Shown here one piece after another: positions 32,165-42,694 of a stretch of 64,000 bases of DNA. Both the position numbers and the translations under genes were made by a program. Each line of letters starts with the position of its first letter. Within the stretch, counting starts at the first letter, position 1. Source of the DNA: Aldrovandia affinis (Eukaryota; Chordata; Actinopteri; Notacanthiformes; Halosauridae); assembly GCA_029706075.1 (NCBI GenBank), contig JAINUG010000015.1, positions 2,878,307 through 2,942,306 on the forward strand. The letters run 5' to 3'. The notes under the pieces were generated by a model. That model did not search any database, had not been told where the DNA came from, and saw nothing but the letters and a program-made list of their open reading frames with translations.

Positions 32165-32353
32165 TCCTACGCTCCCCAACCAGCATTCTCTAGCTGGCCG
32201 CAAGACTCATCCTACGCTCCCCCAACCAGCGCTCTCTAGCTGGAAGCAAGACTCCTCCGCTGCTAGCTACCTCCTCCCTGCTCCTCCGCTGCTAGCTGCC
32301 TGCTCCTCCACTACTAGCTACTTCCTCCCTGCTCCTCCACTGCTAGCTGCCTG
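32165..32353 (+). repeat. Tandem repeats in the LINE 5' UTR
   Basis: Two 45-bp units (32165-32209 and 32210-32254, CCTACGCTCCCC...AACCAGC...CTCTAGCTGG) are followed by nearly two 51-bp units (32259-32309 and 32310-32353) built from CTGCTAGCT and CTCCTCC words. Tandem monomers in LINE 5' UTRs often act as internal promoters; that role is inferred here. Confidence 0.85.
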
Positions 32354-32429
32354 TTTTTTTTGGTTTAAATTCCAACTCGCACTCTCTCTCACCATTGCTA
32401 TTACCATGTTACATCTTGAGACTGTTTTT

Positions 32430-33553
32430 CAAAATGATTGTGTTGTCATCTGATGCTCTAAAAACTGTTGTTAAAAAACGCCAGTATAACGCTTTCACTA
32501 TTCTTTGCCATGCTCTGATTGTTCTACTGCTTATTATTTCGGGTAATGTACATGTCCACCCTGGCCCTGATGCAAATGTTGTTTTCCCCAATACTGGATT
32601 GATTACAAATGATCTTTGCTTTGGTGATTTCTGTGCCTGAAAAAACCTGGGATTCCTGCACATCAGTGCAAGAAGTTTATTACCTAAAATAGATCAATTG
32701 AAAGTCTGGGTTCATGGCTCCAATCCTGAGGTTCTAGTCATAACTGAGTCATGGTTAAGAAATGTCCTACTCTGAAGTACACCTGCCAGGTTACAATCTG
32801 TTTAGGCAGGATAGGTCTTCTAAGGGTGGGGAGGGGTGGCAATTTTTACCAAAGAACACCTTCAGTGCTCCATTGCCCTAGCGAAATCCATCCCTAAACA
32901 GTTTGACTTATTAGTTCTTAACATCAAGCTATCAAATAGCTACTCACTGTCAGTGGCTGGTTGTTATCAGCACCAGCGTGTACCCTAGCAGCCTTAAGCA
33001 GCACCTGGCCCCATTTACCAGATCAGAGCTTGTCATAATAGGTGACCTTAACTGGGACATGCTCAAGCCACCTGACAAAGTACTACAGCAATTTGACTCC
33101 CTAAATCTCCATCAAATCATATCCCTTCCTACTAGGTATGACCTCAAAAACCAGGATAAGGCCACGTTGATTGATGTTATCCTCACAAACTCCCCCCATA
33201 TGTATCAGTCTGGTGTGTTCTGCAATGATATTAGTGACCACTGTTTCATTGCCTGTGTTCGAACTAACTGCTCTGTTAAACATCCTGTCCTGATCAGTCG
33301 TAAACGAATCCTAAAAAACTTCAATGCTCAAGCCTTCTTACATGACCTGGCCAATGTGGAATGGTTTAGAGCCAGCCTGATCCCCTCTGTAGATGATGCA
33401 TGGAGTTTGTTTTATGACCTGTTTAGTGCCATTGTTAACAGGCATGCCCCTGTCAAGAACATAAGAATAAAAAATCGGCTCAGCCCCTGGTTTGACCGTG
33501 AACTTGCAGTGCTCCTTCAACAAAAAAACGCTGCCTGGCGCAAGGCAAATTAG
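32430..33553 (+). pseudogene. LINE ORF: N-terminus, APE endonuclease and linker
   Basis: From 32431 the frame reads MIVLSSDALKTVVKKRQYNA and SGNVHVHPGP, a start typical of this fish LINE group, and stops at 32640. Next, in another frame, NLGFLHISARSLLPKIDQL, VLVITESWL and GYNLFRQDRSS give the early endonuclease blocks. The frame at 32978-33553 holds LVIIGDLNWDM (GDLN block), TLIDVILTNSP and ISDHCFIACV (late blocks, SDH intact), then the linker FNAQAFLHDLANVEW and NRLSPWFDRELAVL. At least three frame changes make it a pseudogene. The linker continues as NKAMQAVRKAKVGYFKEQF and GSDPKRFWKTVRDL at 33560-33670. Confidence 0.85.
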
Positions 33554-33762
33554 AAATAAGGCCATGCAAGCTGTTCGAAAGGCCAAAGTTGGCTACTTCA
33601 AAGAACAATTCTCCCTCTGTGGTTCTGACCCCAAAAGGTTCTGGAAAACGGTGAGAGATCTTGAAAATAAACCTTCTACTCAGCTGCCCTTGTCACTTAA
33701 CGTGGACAACATTATAGTACTTACACAGCCTCACCCTACAGGCTGTCTCGGAGGGTGAGGTC

Positions 33763-34660
33763 TTGGATGAGTTGCTTAGGCTGGACCCCAAAAAACCAGC
33801 TGGGTCTGATAAGCTGGACCCTTTCTTATTTAAGATTGCGGCCCCCATCATCGCAGCTCCTATTGCAGATCTCTTTAACCTGTCCCTCCACACAGCTGAA
33901 ATCCCACGTGCATGGAAAGCAGCTGTAGTGTGTCCCCTTTTCAAGGGAGGAGATCAGGCTGATTTTAACTGTTATAGGCCCATCTCTATTCTGCCTTGTT
34001 TATCAAAAGTGTTGGAGAAACTTGTAAATAAGCAACTTACTAATTACCTGGATGTTTATAATATTCTGTCTGGTGTTCAATCTGGTTTCCGATCAGGTTA
34101 TGGCTGTGTCACTGCAACCCTCAAAGTCCTCAATGACATCACTTCCGCTTTAGATTCTAAACAATATTGTGCTGCTATCTTTATTGATTTAGCTAAGGCC
34201 TTTGACACTGTCGATCACTGTATCCTTGCTGGCAGGCTGAGTAACATTGGGGTTTCTGGTCACTTACTGGCGTGGTTCTCTAACTACCTTACTGATAGGG
34301 TGCAAAATGTTAAATCTGAACAACTCGGCCCCTCCCTGTCTCTAAGGGTGTACCCCAGGGCTCGATCTTAGGCCCCACACTCTTTTCTCTATATATAAAC
34401 AATATATATATATATATTAAGCCTCCTGCTAAACACCACCAAGACCAAGGTCATGTGGTTCAGTAGGAAGGGTTCTGTACCCCTTCCAGCCCAAGATATC
34501 ACTACCCAGGTCACTGACCTGGGGGCATATCAGCATCCTAAGTCAAATCCAAACCAGGTCACTGAATACAAATACCTGGGTATCTGGCTAAACAGCACTC
34601 TGTCCTTCTCACACCATATCAGCAGGCTACAGTCTAACGTCAAATCCAAACTTGGTTTCT
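33763..34660 (+). pseudogene. LINE reverse transcriptase with the YADD block deleted
   Basis: The frame at 33763-34371 reads LRLDPKKPAGSDKLDPFLFK, CYRPISILPCLSKVLEKLVN, VQSGFRSGYGC and AIFIDLAKAFDTVDHCILAG with the first catalytic Asp. A frame change then gives LGPTLFSLYINN (34368-34405), which runs into a TA repeat (34400-34420). The sequence resumes with the end of the next block, LLLNTTKTKVMWFSRKGS, and YKYLGIWLNSTLSFSHHI (34570-34620). The YADD segment and about 20-30 residues around it are missing at the TA tract, so the copy has no catalytic centre. Confidence 0.88.
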
Positions 34661-34790
34661 TATGCACCAGAATGGAACGCAACAAACACTCCAATTTTAT
34701 CCCTCCAAAAAAAAAAAATACTGCATTAGAAGTGGCAGATATTCAAGACTCAAGTGACATTAATCACAAAAGTTGTATGTAAAGCAAACA

Positions 34791-35345
34791 GTGAAAAATT
34801 CCCTTGATGAGTGCAACTATAAGTCAAGTCATATAATTGAATCAGGGATTTTTAAGTTTTAAAGTTGACCAAATAAATATTGAGGACAGAGAGGTATCAG
34901 ATAATTTTACCTAGAACTTGGAAGCTAACAGCTAGGTAGATTAGTACACACGCAATTATTCCATTCCAAAAAGAATAGCTTTTGCTAGGTTAACCCTGGC
35001 TTTAGGTCTCCCATTAAAATCTATCAAAAACTCCAGTGTAATATTTTGTTTTGATTTATTTCAGTTCTATTCATTGTTTTCATTGTGATACACAAATATT
35101 TTTATCTGTGATGTATTTGGATGTAGTTTACACAGTAAATTAAAATATGTCACACAGAACTCCAGGGATGGAAAACGCACTTTACACCAAAGTTCAAGTT
35201 CACACTCACTTTTCAAATAATGATGGTAATATATTAGACATATAAGACTTGATGCAAAATTAAAGGCATCAGCCATTAAAATCCTCTGTACTAAAATAGG
35301 TCAAATCTTTAGTGAACATATTCCATGTTGTTTGTTTGTTTATAT
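34791..35345. other. Non-coding stretch, nothing recognised
   Basis: AT-rich, no domain-bearing frame and no repeat structure seen. Confidence 0.5.
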
Positions 35346-36581
35346 TGTGACCACCAAAAAGGACACGACAGCAAAATACCACCAGTCAGACAGATATAAA
35401 AATACACAAGATTTATTTTACAACACACAAAGAAATAAAGGCATACTTACACAGACAGAAGGAATAATGCAAACCAAACCAAACAGTCTGACTAAACCCT
35501 AGCACTAGAAAGAAAATATTCTAAACTCCCTCCCATGCAAAAACAAAATGGGTCTTGCGCAAACTGGCTATCCCAACTCTATGGTTCCCCAACTATCAAG
35601 AGTACCGCATTTCCACGCACAGTGACAATAATGTACAAGCAGAAATGCATACCTCAACGCAACATATAAAACCGGAGCGCATTCGCCATTCGTTCTCTGC
35701 CCCTCAGGTTTTCCTGCTCTGTTCCTCTCCTTCCATCACCAGGACCTCGCGTCAATCTCTCTCTCACCAGTGCCTAACAAGAGGCCTGTGTAGACACGCA
35801 CGAGACACGTTCTCTGAACATCAGCGGAATCCACAGAGCGCCGATTCCACAAATTTAGCTGCAAGCAACGCTAATTCGTGAAGAGCTGTGAAATAATACA
35901 GCTAACAATATTGGACATTCGTTCAAAACTCATCTCCGATAATCAACTTTGCACCCTGGAAAACTACCCAGAGACTTCACTTCAAACGTGAACATTTGCG
36001 AGAGGCACCACAAAGACATATCGGGCCCGAAGAAGTCGCAACCAGATTCCCATGTCTCCTCCGAACCCAATATATTGTGCCATCCAAAGGGGCAGGACGA
36101 GGAAATGTCTGCCTGCCTCTTTAACTCGTGGGAGCCACTGGAGGAAAAAAGACTACAGTTCCCAGCAGGATGCAGTCCCACCTCACGACCAGCTGAAGGC
36201 CGTAAAGGAATTGGGACTACTGGCAGCTGATGGCCATTTAGAGGCATATTTAAAGGACTGTTTCGTGTGACATTGGGAGGGAGGAGATTGGTGTGTTGGA
36301 GAGTGGTTTGGGGGAATTGTTTTGGGATTGCTGACTATGGATTGTTTTGAAGACCCAGTTTTGTGTACCGACCGATTTCGACTTTGGATTACAACAATTA
36401 GACAAAGATCAGGATTGTGGACTTTATGTGTTTGTTTTTTCGATTATCGCACCATTTTGTGTTTTTGTCAAGATTCCCTTTAATAAAATCCTATTTTTGT
36501 TTGAATACTGCCTCCTCCAGGTTATTCAACTTGCCAGTGCCCTCTGAAAAAGTCCTTGAGTATACCCCAAGGGACACTACA
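35346..36581 (+). mobile_element. LTR-like element, probable solo LTR (family unknown)
   Basis: The segment starts TGTGACCACC and ends GGGACACTACA. On the right half a TATA-like TATTTAAA (36247-36254) is followed by AATAAA (36482-36487), about 100 bases before the end, as in an LTR. Flanking bases ATAT (35342-35345 and 36582-36585) could be a 4-bp TSD, but the context is AT-rich. The left 100 bases carry a minus-strand polyadenylation-like word (AAGATTTATTTTAC) near their edge, so the element could instead be two joined pieces. A structurally similar element is at 53065-53879. Frames inside (35555-36270) have no recognised domain. Confidence 0.45.
36247..36254 (+). promoter_or_regulatory. TATA-like box in the LTR-like element
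   Basis: TATTTAAA lies 235 bases upstream of AATAAA, a spacing compatible with the U3-R region of an LTR. Motif evidence only. Confidence 0.35.
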
Positions 36582-36639
36582 ATATGGAAGGTGTTTGACC
36601 TCATCCTGGTGTTCATGAATTTGGGGCTGACATTTTCAC

Positions 36640-37245
36640 AACTACAAGTAGCCCAGGAGCCCATGTTACAAATGCCACTCGTCGAAGCCATGCAATCAAC
36701 GTGCAGCAGTATGTATGTATTGCCCTATGTTTTCTAGCAACTGTATGTATTGCCCTACGTTTTCTATCCACTGGTACATATATGTATTCCGTTGGTAATA
36801 CGGAGAACCTGAGCAAACAAACTATTTATATAATAATATATATATACATATATATTATACTGTATATATATATAGTTATCAATAATGAATAAAATGTACT
36901 ATTGCATATTAAGTGCGGTGTAATTTTCTCATATGATTCCCGAGTGATTGGTGCAATAGATTGCACTCACATTCCCATTACCACAGCTGTGAGCCACAGT
37001 CCAAAAAGCCAGGGTTAAGCCCAAAGTTAGCTCGCTAACCCACCAATCCTGCTCCATGAAACAGTGCTCTGGGTCTGTCCATGTTGCATGCAATTGGCTG
37101 TGTTACAAATGCCGCCCCTTTGGTGGCGTTCATAGTTTGATCGGAAAAAACACCATCGAGCGTAATTGCCTTGGTTATGCTTTGTGTAGCCAGCTAACAC
37201 AAAAATACCCTGAATATGTTGAACTTCCTTAGTGAGACAGGCCCC
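36640..37245 (+). mobile_element. Truncated Harbinger element, copy 2, with transposase N-terminal relic
   Basis: This is the opposite-orientation relative of 13148-16100. Its right edge ACAGGCCCC (37245) matches the inverted left edge at 13148. The interior matches through GTTGCATGCAATTGGCTGTG (near 37083) and the GCAGGATTGGTGGGTTAGCG-type inner repeat (inverted, near 37030). On the plus strand, 36700-36840 encodes QQYVCIALCFLATVCIALRF and GTYMYSVGNTENLSKQTIY, the HARBI1 N-terminal block. It then degenerates into TA-rich sequence at the same place as copy 1. It lacks the hAT insertion and so shows the empty site (near 36953-36967). The left edge is approximate. Confidence 0.7.
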
Positions 37246-37317
37246 AGGTCATTTAAATATAATGCTGGAGGCTGGTAGTATGAGTCATAGACCCCAATTG
37301 GGTATGGCCAGGTATGA

Positions 37318-37484
37318 GTGGTTCTCAGTGGCTCAGTTGGTAGAGCACAGCGTTGGCAACGCTTAGGTTGTGGGTTCAATCCCCACTGGGGCCACATATA
37401 CTGAAAATGTATGTATTCACTACTGTAAGTCGCTTTGGATAAAAGCGTCTGCTAAATGGCATATATTATTATTATTATTATTAT
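37318..37484 (+). mobile_element. tRNA-derived SINE with L2-type tail and ATT repeat
   Basis: The head has an A-box TGGCTCAGTTGGTAGAGCA and a B-box GGTTCAATCCC around an anticodon-like stem-loop (AGCG TTGGCAA CGCT), resembling tRNA-Ala with a GGC anticodon. The 3' part is GTAAGTCGCTTTGGATAAAA followed by GCGTCTGCTAAATGGC, the tail shared with L2 LINEs, then an ATT microsatellite (37465-37484). The tRNA-unrelated extension and tail make it a SINE, not a tRNA gene. Confidence 0.85.
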
Positions 37485-38214
37485 GACCATTGCCATACCT
37501 TGGCTTCATAGTCTATTTTTAAAACGTGCCTAAATTAACCAGTAAAAGTTGTGTTTTAGCATTTTTCCATATCTATTTTAGCCTACGTTGATAAATCAAC
37601 TATAATTTAGTCCAAAAAGTTTGGATTCCCAGTAAAAATTGTAGTCAATACAACATGGTATAAAAGTATATATTTATTTATTGATGGTTATGTAACTTAC
37701 ATTTGTCCACAAATATGAGCGCTTTCGGGTAATGTCTCAACCAGTCAGAGTGAGCACACCCCAGTGTGTGTGCGTGAGTGAGTATTACCTTATTAACATT
37801 GATATGTACGTAGTACCTATTGTTCTAGGAGAAAGGTTTGTTAGCTGGTTTTCTTACTGATCAGTGAAGTACGTTAATGTTGAAGTTATGAAAAGGAAAC
37901 CCTCAAAAAAAGTCTCCCTCAAGAGGTGTGACACGAGCAACATCTGAGACGGGGGCAATCGGTGTTGTGTTTCCAATCGTATAGGCCCATTGCATGGCCA
38001 AGCAGTGAACTCAAACTGCTTTACCATTTACTGTTTCACCCATATTGTACGTGACGTCACTTTGCTATACCTTAGCTTTTGCTGAAATTATGCCACTGGT
38101 ATGAGCGCATTCATATGGATTAGCTGCCTCTGAATTAATCAGTTTCATTAACTGTATAAAGCTGAGAACAATTGTTATTAGCACACAAAAAAACTACACA
38201 TTTATTTTATGCAT
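37485..38214. other. Non-coding stretch, nothing recognised
   Basis: AT-rich, no domains or terminal repeats recognised. Confidence 0.5.
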
Positions 38215-39243
38215 GGATCCGCATCCGCATGGATGTCCACCCACCACCTGAAGTTGAACCTGGGGAAGACAGAGCTGCTGTTCCTCCTAGCGAAGGGCTC
38301 CCCGATGATTGATGCGTCAATCACCGTGGAAGGCTCCATAGTGTCTCCGTCCCAGTCGGCCAGGAGTCTTGGGGTAACCCTGGACAACCAGCTGTGCTTC
38401 TTGAGCCATATTGCAGCGATCACTCAGACCTGCCGTTTCTCCCTCCACAACATCCGGAGGATCCGACCGTTCCTCACCCAAGAGGCTACTCAACTCCTGG
38501 TCCAGGCCCTGGTGATCTCACGTCTGGACTACTGCAATTCCTTGCTGGCAGGCCTTCCGGCCTACGCCATCAAGCCACTGCAACTAGTCCAGAACGCTGC
38601 CGCTCGTCTGGTGTTCAACCAGCCGAAGTTCAGCCACGTCACCCCTCTACTCTCCTGCACTGTCTCCCCATCGCAGCACGCATCAGATTCAAGTCACTGG
38701 TGCTTGCTTTTCAAGCGGCCAGAGGTACTGCTCCCCCATACCTCCAGTCACTCATCACTCCCTACACACGTCCCAGACCCCTCCGCTCCGCCTCCTCTGG
38801 TAAACTGACTGTCCCTTCCCTCCGGGCCCTGGCAGCCGCTCGTCGCGGTCTCGCCTCTTCTCTGTCCTGATCCCTCGCTGGTGGAACGACCTTCCACAAT
38901 CGGTCAGGACTGCGGAGTCACTTGCGATCTTCCGCAAGAGACTCAAAACCCACCTCTTCAGACTCCACTACCACTGAACTCTGTCCATCTAGCTAAATTG
39001 TCTTCACCACTGTTTAGTGTTTTTTAGTTTTTTGTCAGTTTAATTTTTTAAAAAAAATATATTCACTAACCTTTTCCTTCCCGGTGTTACAGGTATGGTA
39101 TGAGATGCCTGCAATGATGTCTATTGCTGTATTCCTGCACTGATCCCGCGCGCTAACTATGATTGTTCCTACCATGTATTAATGCACATCTTGTAAGTCG
39201 CTCTGGATAAGAGTGTCTGCTAAATGCTTAAAATGTTAAATGT
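38215..39243 (+). mobile_element. L2-type LINE copy B, 5'-truncated
   Basis: The frame from 38209 reads WMSTHHLKLNLGKTELLF, ARSLGVTLDNQLCFLSHIA, ISRLDYCNSLLAGLPAYAIK and VQNAAARLVFNQPKFSHV. A frameshift near 38660 moves it to LPIAARIRFKSLVLAFQAAR in the 38394 frame. After another frame change, WWNDLPQSVRTAESLAIFRK and LHYH end the ORF near 38975. The 3' UTR ends with GTCGCTCTGGATAAGAGTGT and CTGCTAAATGCTTAAAATG (39243). The copy begins after the catalytic YADD block. Confidence 0.9.
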
Positions 39244-40395
39244 ATGCAGGATTTACAACAGATTAACTGTTAATGGATGTAGAATACAGATCAATGTTCA
39301 ATGAATTTCTAATAAAACATCATGCACCGTACCCCCAAAACTCTAAACATATGTGTGGAGTATATTTGCTTGCACCTAATTACAGGATTGAATGGCAATA
39401 AATGTTTGATGAAATAGTTTGGAACTAGAAACAGACAGAGGCCAAGGTGACTCAAATACAAAATGAGTCTCATATTATTCTTCAGATATTTTAAAAAACA
39501 TAGGCTTACTGTGATTTTCATTGAGACAAATTTACACCATGGAGAAAAAGCCACTACAGTCATTGTAGCGGTCTATCTCAATCTGGAAATTACACTTAAT
39601 TTCATGAAATGCATATTCTTTAGAATGTGCCAAAAAAAGATCTTGAGTGTAAAAATATTAAGAGCGGAATATACTGAATATTCTGGTAACGAGAGTTAAA
39701 TAACTGCAGTTTATTCTAGTTTCTGTTGGTGGAGATTTGAGCACAAAATAAGAAGAGTCACTTTTATCCTCTCTTTTATTCCTCAGAGTATGGTATCCAG
39801 AGAGTTCTGTCCTCAGACATGCCAATACGGAGTTAGCAGCATATCAAAGGCATTATATTTATCAAGCATTGGAATGGCACATTTAATGGTACCATGATGG
39901 ATGCTGCTGTAGCGGGAAAGGAACACTTTGATGTACACGGCCTGCTTTGATTAATGAGAGGCCCTGCTGAGAGCCTGCATACTGAGTAAATTACTCTTTT
40001 CAAAATGGCTGATTTGCACTATTGTACTAATTATTTCACAAGCCCAGGGTCAGTGTAAACCAGAGCAGCGCCTCATATCCACCTCTGGAATAATAAATTA
40101 AGAAGGGTACGATAACTCAGGGAAGTTCTTTAATCATTAGCCATCTGTGTTAAGCTGCACGTTGTTTGGGAGTGAGGACACCCCTGGAAGATCTCCATGC
40201 TAGTGCTGGAAGTTTGAACAATGCACTCTGCCATTTTGAAATGGGGCCGCTGAAATGCTGCCTTTCCCAAGGGCATGGGAATTTAATGTGAATCACAGAA
40301 GTTTCTGGCACATTTTCCATTGCACTATTGGTTTACAGTATGTGGGAATCATCATATTTTAGCAAAAATGTATATTATATGAACATTTCACACCC
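39244..40395. other. Non-repetitive stretch, possible conserved non-coding sequence
   Basis: No coding signal or repeat seen. The part 39860-40330 has even base composition, no simple repeats and no transposon words, with motifs such as CTTTGATTAATGAGAGGCCC. That is the texture of a conserved non-coding element, but only an alignment could show it. Confidence 0.35.
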
Positions 40396-40431
40396 ATATA
40401 CAGTGTATGTATATATATATATATATATATT
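40396..40431. repeat. TA microsatellite beside L2 copy C
   Basis: A GTATGTATATATATATATATA run directly adjoins the 3' tail of the L2 copy. Confidence 0.85.
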
Positions 40432-40937
40432 ACATTTTTAGCATTTAGCAGACACTCTTATCCAGAGCGACTTACAAGATGTGCATTAATACATGGTAGA
40501 AACAATCATAGTTTGCGAATGAGCTCAGTGCAGTAATATAGCGATAGACATCGTTGTGGGCAGCTGCATACCATACCTGTAACACTGGGAAGGTTAGTCA
40601 TTTTTATTTTTTAATTTTATTTATTTTTTATTAAATAAGAAGGCAGGGATATATATACAAGAAGTGTTGAGCAGGTCAGCAGTGGTGATGACAATTGGCT
40701 AGATGTACAGAATTCAGTGGTAGTGGAGTCTGAAAAGGTGGGTTTTGAGTCTCTTGCGGAAGATCACAAGTGATTCCGTGGTCCTGACCGATTGCAGAAG
40801 GTCATTCCACCACCGAAGGGTCAGGACAGAGAAGAGGCAAGACCGCTCGGAGCAGCTGCCGGGCGCTCGGAGGGATGGGACAGTCAGTTTGCCAGAGGAG
40901 GCTGAGCGGAGGGGTCTGGCTGGGGTGTAGGGTATGA
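40432..40937 (-). mobile_element. L2-type LINE copy C, short 3' fragment between TA repeats
   Basis: The minus-strand fragment has the tail TTTAGCATTTAGCAGACACT then CTTATCCAGAGCGACTTAC at its left and the end of the coding region near 40740-40930 (LPSARQLL-type sequence in one frame; the ORF-end motif WNDLLQSVRTTESL in another). It breaks off in a second TA repeat at 40938. It carries no complete domain. Confidence 0.88.
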
Positions 40938-40961
40938 TATGATATATATATATATATATGT
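40938..40961. repeat. TA microsatellite at the 5' break of L2 copy C
   Basis: GATATGATATATATATATAT follows GTAGGGTAT of the LINE directly. Confidence 0.8.
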
Positions 40962-41815
40962 TGTGGTGTGACCATGCCCATCAGCCATGGAGGTTGGGCA
41001 CAGACGAGGCAAGAGTCCAGAATCAGGGAAAGATTAAAAGGTTTATTTAGCATAAATGGGAAAATTCAAAGGTAGAAATGTTCAGATGTATAAGTTCCTA
41101 AAGCAAAGTGCACAAAGGGGTCCATGGACAGTGGGGACACTGAAGTGCATGGGAGGGGGGAAAGTGTCTCGCTGGTTTGGCTGCAGGAGTCTAGCCTAAT
41201 CCCAAAAACTACATTTTAAATGAGAAGTTTTTTGAGAGGGTTTTGATCAAAAGCCGAAAAAGACAGGAAATTCAAATGAGCATCAAAACCTTAAACTAAC
41301 AAGGTTTTCCTGCACACAGCTTTGACACCTGCTACAGTACTGTAGCTATGTTGGTCTACTGTACTTCAAACAGCAATGTAGGCTACTCACCACTAGGCAC
41401 AAGTTATCTAGTAGTTAGCCAACTATTTTAATGATAAACCTTGATCAATTCAAAACATGTCCAAGACCAGCATAACCGGGTCAGCTAGCACCGGCGTTTT
41501 TAATTCAATGATGACATTTTGTCCGGGCCAGCCTTATATGTGTGGTTTTATACAAACTGCTAGGGATTAGTAGCTTGTTGTTAGTCCATCCCTTCACCAT
41601 GGTAATTGCCTAGCGACAACTCCTTTTGACGGTGTTCTGGCTCTGTTTTTATTATTAAGATTACTAGTATTTTCCCCCAAAATTCTAACTTTTGTGACCT
41701 CACCATTCAAAGTCAGTGGCCGTGTGCATCTGGTAAATTATGATTTTTATAAAAAGTTTAAAAAAAGTTGACGTAGGTCACGCAAAGGTTGACGTAGGAC
41801 ATCCGTACAACCATT
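40962..41815. other. Unassigned stretch; left edge resembles an inverted LTR end
   Basis: The first ~100 bases (TGTGGTGTGACCATGCCCAT, then AAAAGGTTTATTTAGC near 41036) resemble the antisense end of an LTR, similar in layout to the left edges of the elements at 35346 and 53065. No matching far end was found. The rest is unremarkable. Confidence 0.3.
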
Positions 41816-41817
41816 TA

Positions 41818-42025
41818 CAGTGCCTATAGAAAGTCAGCCCTGTTATTCTAGTTTTTCATTTTTGATTAATTATCAGAAATTGTGCCTTTTTTTTCACTTG
41901 AATGTTGTAAGGCAAAATGTGTAAATAAAGCTGGAAAAAGATGGATTTTATGTACTTTAATTTCAGGCTGTAAGACAAAAAAAGTGACTATTTCAAAAGG
42001 GTATGATGACTTTCTATTGGCACTG
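41818..42025. mobile_element. Tc1/mariner-type MITE with TA target duplication
   Basis: The terminal inverted repeats are CAGTGCCTATAGAAAGTCA on the left and the matching TGACTTTCTATTGGCACTG on the right (18 of 19 bases pair). TA dinucleotides lie at 41816-41817 and 42026-42027. The 208-bp interior has the words GTAAATAAAGCTGG and TTCAGGCTGTAAGACAAAA, typical of fish Tc1-derived MITEs. It is non-coding; mobilisation would need a Tc1-type transposase from elsewhere. Confidence 0.9.
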
Positions 42026-42322
42026 TATATGCAACATTTTTTGTCAGTGTTGATATTTAGGTAGTCTTAACAAAAAAAATTATTGCAAATTTTACTGGGG
42101 GTTTGGTTCAAGAAAATGGCTGAACGGATCAGTTTGAGAGTCGAGGAATATGTTGTACCGGGCTATCTGAGTAGATGTGCCAAACTTCAGCCAAATGGGC
42201 AATGAACTGTAAGCGGATGGTTAAATCATATCACAATTACAAGGGATCCGTGCAGCCAAATTGAGACAGCAATTTACATGTGAATAGGTGAAACTCCTGA
42301 AACCAGCAATGGCCAGTAGAAT

Positions 42323-42432
42323 TGATAAGTAATCAAATGGCTACTCAGGCCAAACATTTAGAGTTGAGTAGATGAATAGGTGATCAAGCGGCTACTCAGG
42401 CCAACCATTTACAGTTGAATAGGTGAATAGCT
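42323..42432. repeat. Two tandem units of about 51 bp
   Basis: The word GGCTACTCAGGCCAA recurs at 42339 and 42390, followed each time by CATTTA.AGTTGA.TAG. The arrangement is a simple local duplication in otherwise unassigned DNA. Confidence 0.75.
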
Positions 42433-42694
42433 GAGGGCCCGTCATTGCAACAAAAACAACCCTCCTTAAACAATTGATAGCACATCGGTCACACCGTAAC
42501 TAATTAACAACACATCCTCTTCTCATAGATGACCATGGAATAGAAATAGTATTTAAGGTCACTGTTCTCACAAGTCATTTACTTTGTTACTGTTGGTATC
42601 TGAATAAAACCTTTTTCATCAAGATCAGAGCTGTGCCTTTTTTCCTTAGTACAAGTTTGTGGTTTTGAATGGGAGCCGTTTTCAAAACCTTTAA

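Larger units (their letters stand above)
31980..34790 (+). mobile_element. LINE with tandem-repeat 5' UTR, frameshifted and 3'-truncated
   Basis: A GC-rich 5' region with tandem units (32165-32353) is followed by an APE endonuclease (about 32640-33300), a linker (33300-33700), a reverse transcriptase (33763-34371) and part of the thumb (34430-34660). It is the only LINE here with an apparent 5' UTR, so it was close to full length before decay. The 3' end stops in an A-rich run near 34720 without the C-terminal block of related LINEs. No clear TSD was found. The clade is L2-like or near it, by general motif pattern. Confidence 0.8.

Noticed and set aside
37318-37394. Possible tRNA-Ala gene
   Set aside because: A- and B-boxes and a 7-base anticodon-like loop are present, but the sequence continues into an L2-type SINE tail and an ATT microsatellite, and the acceptor stem does not pair well.
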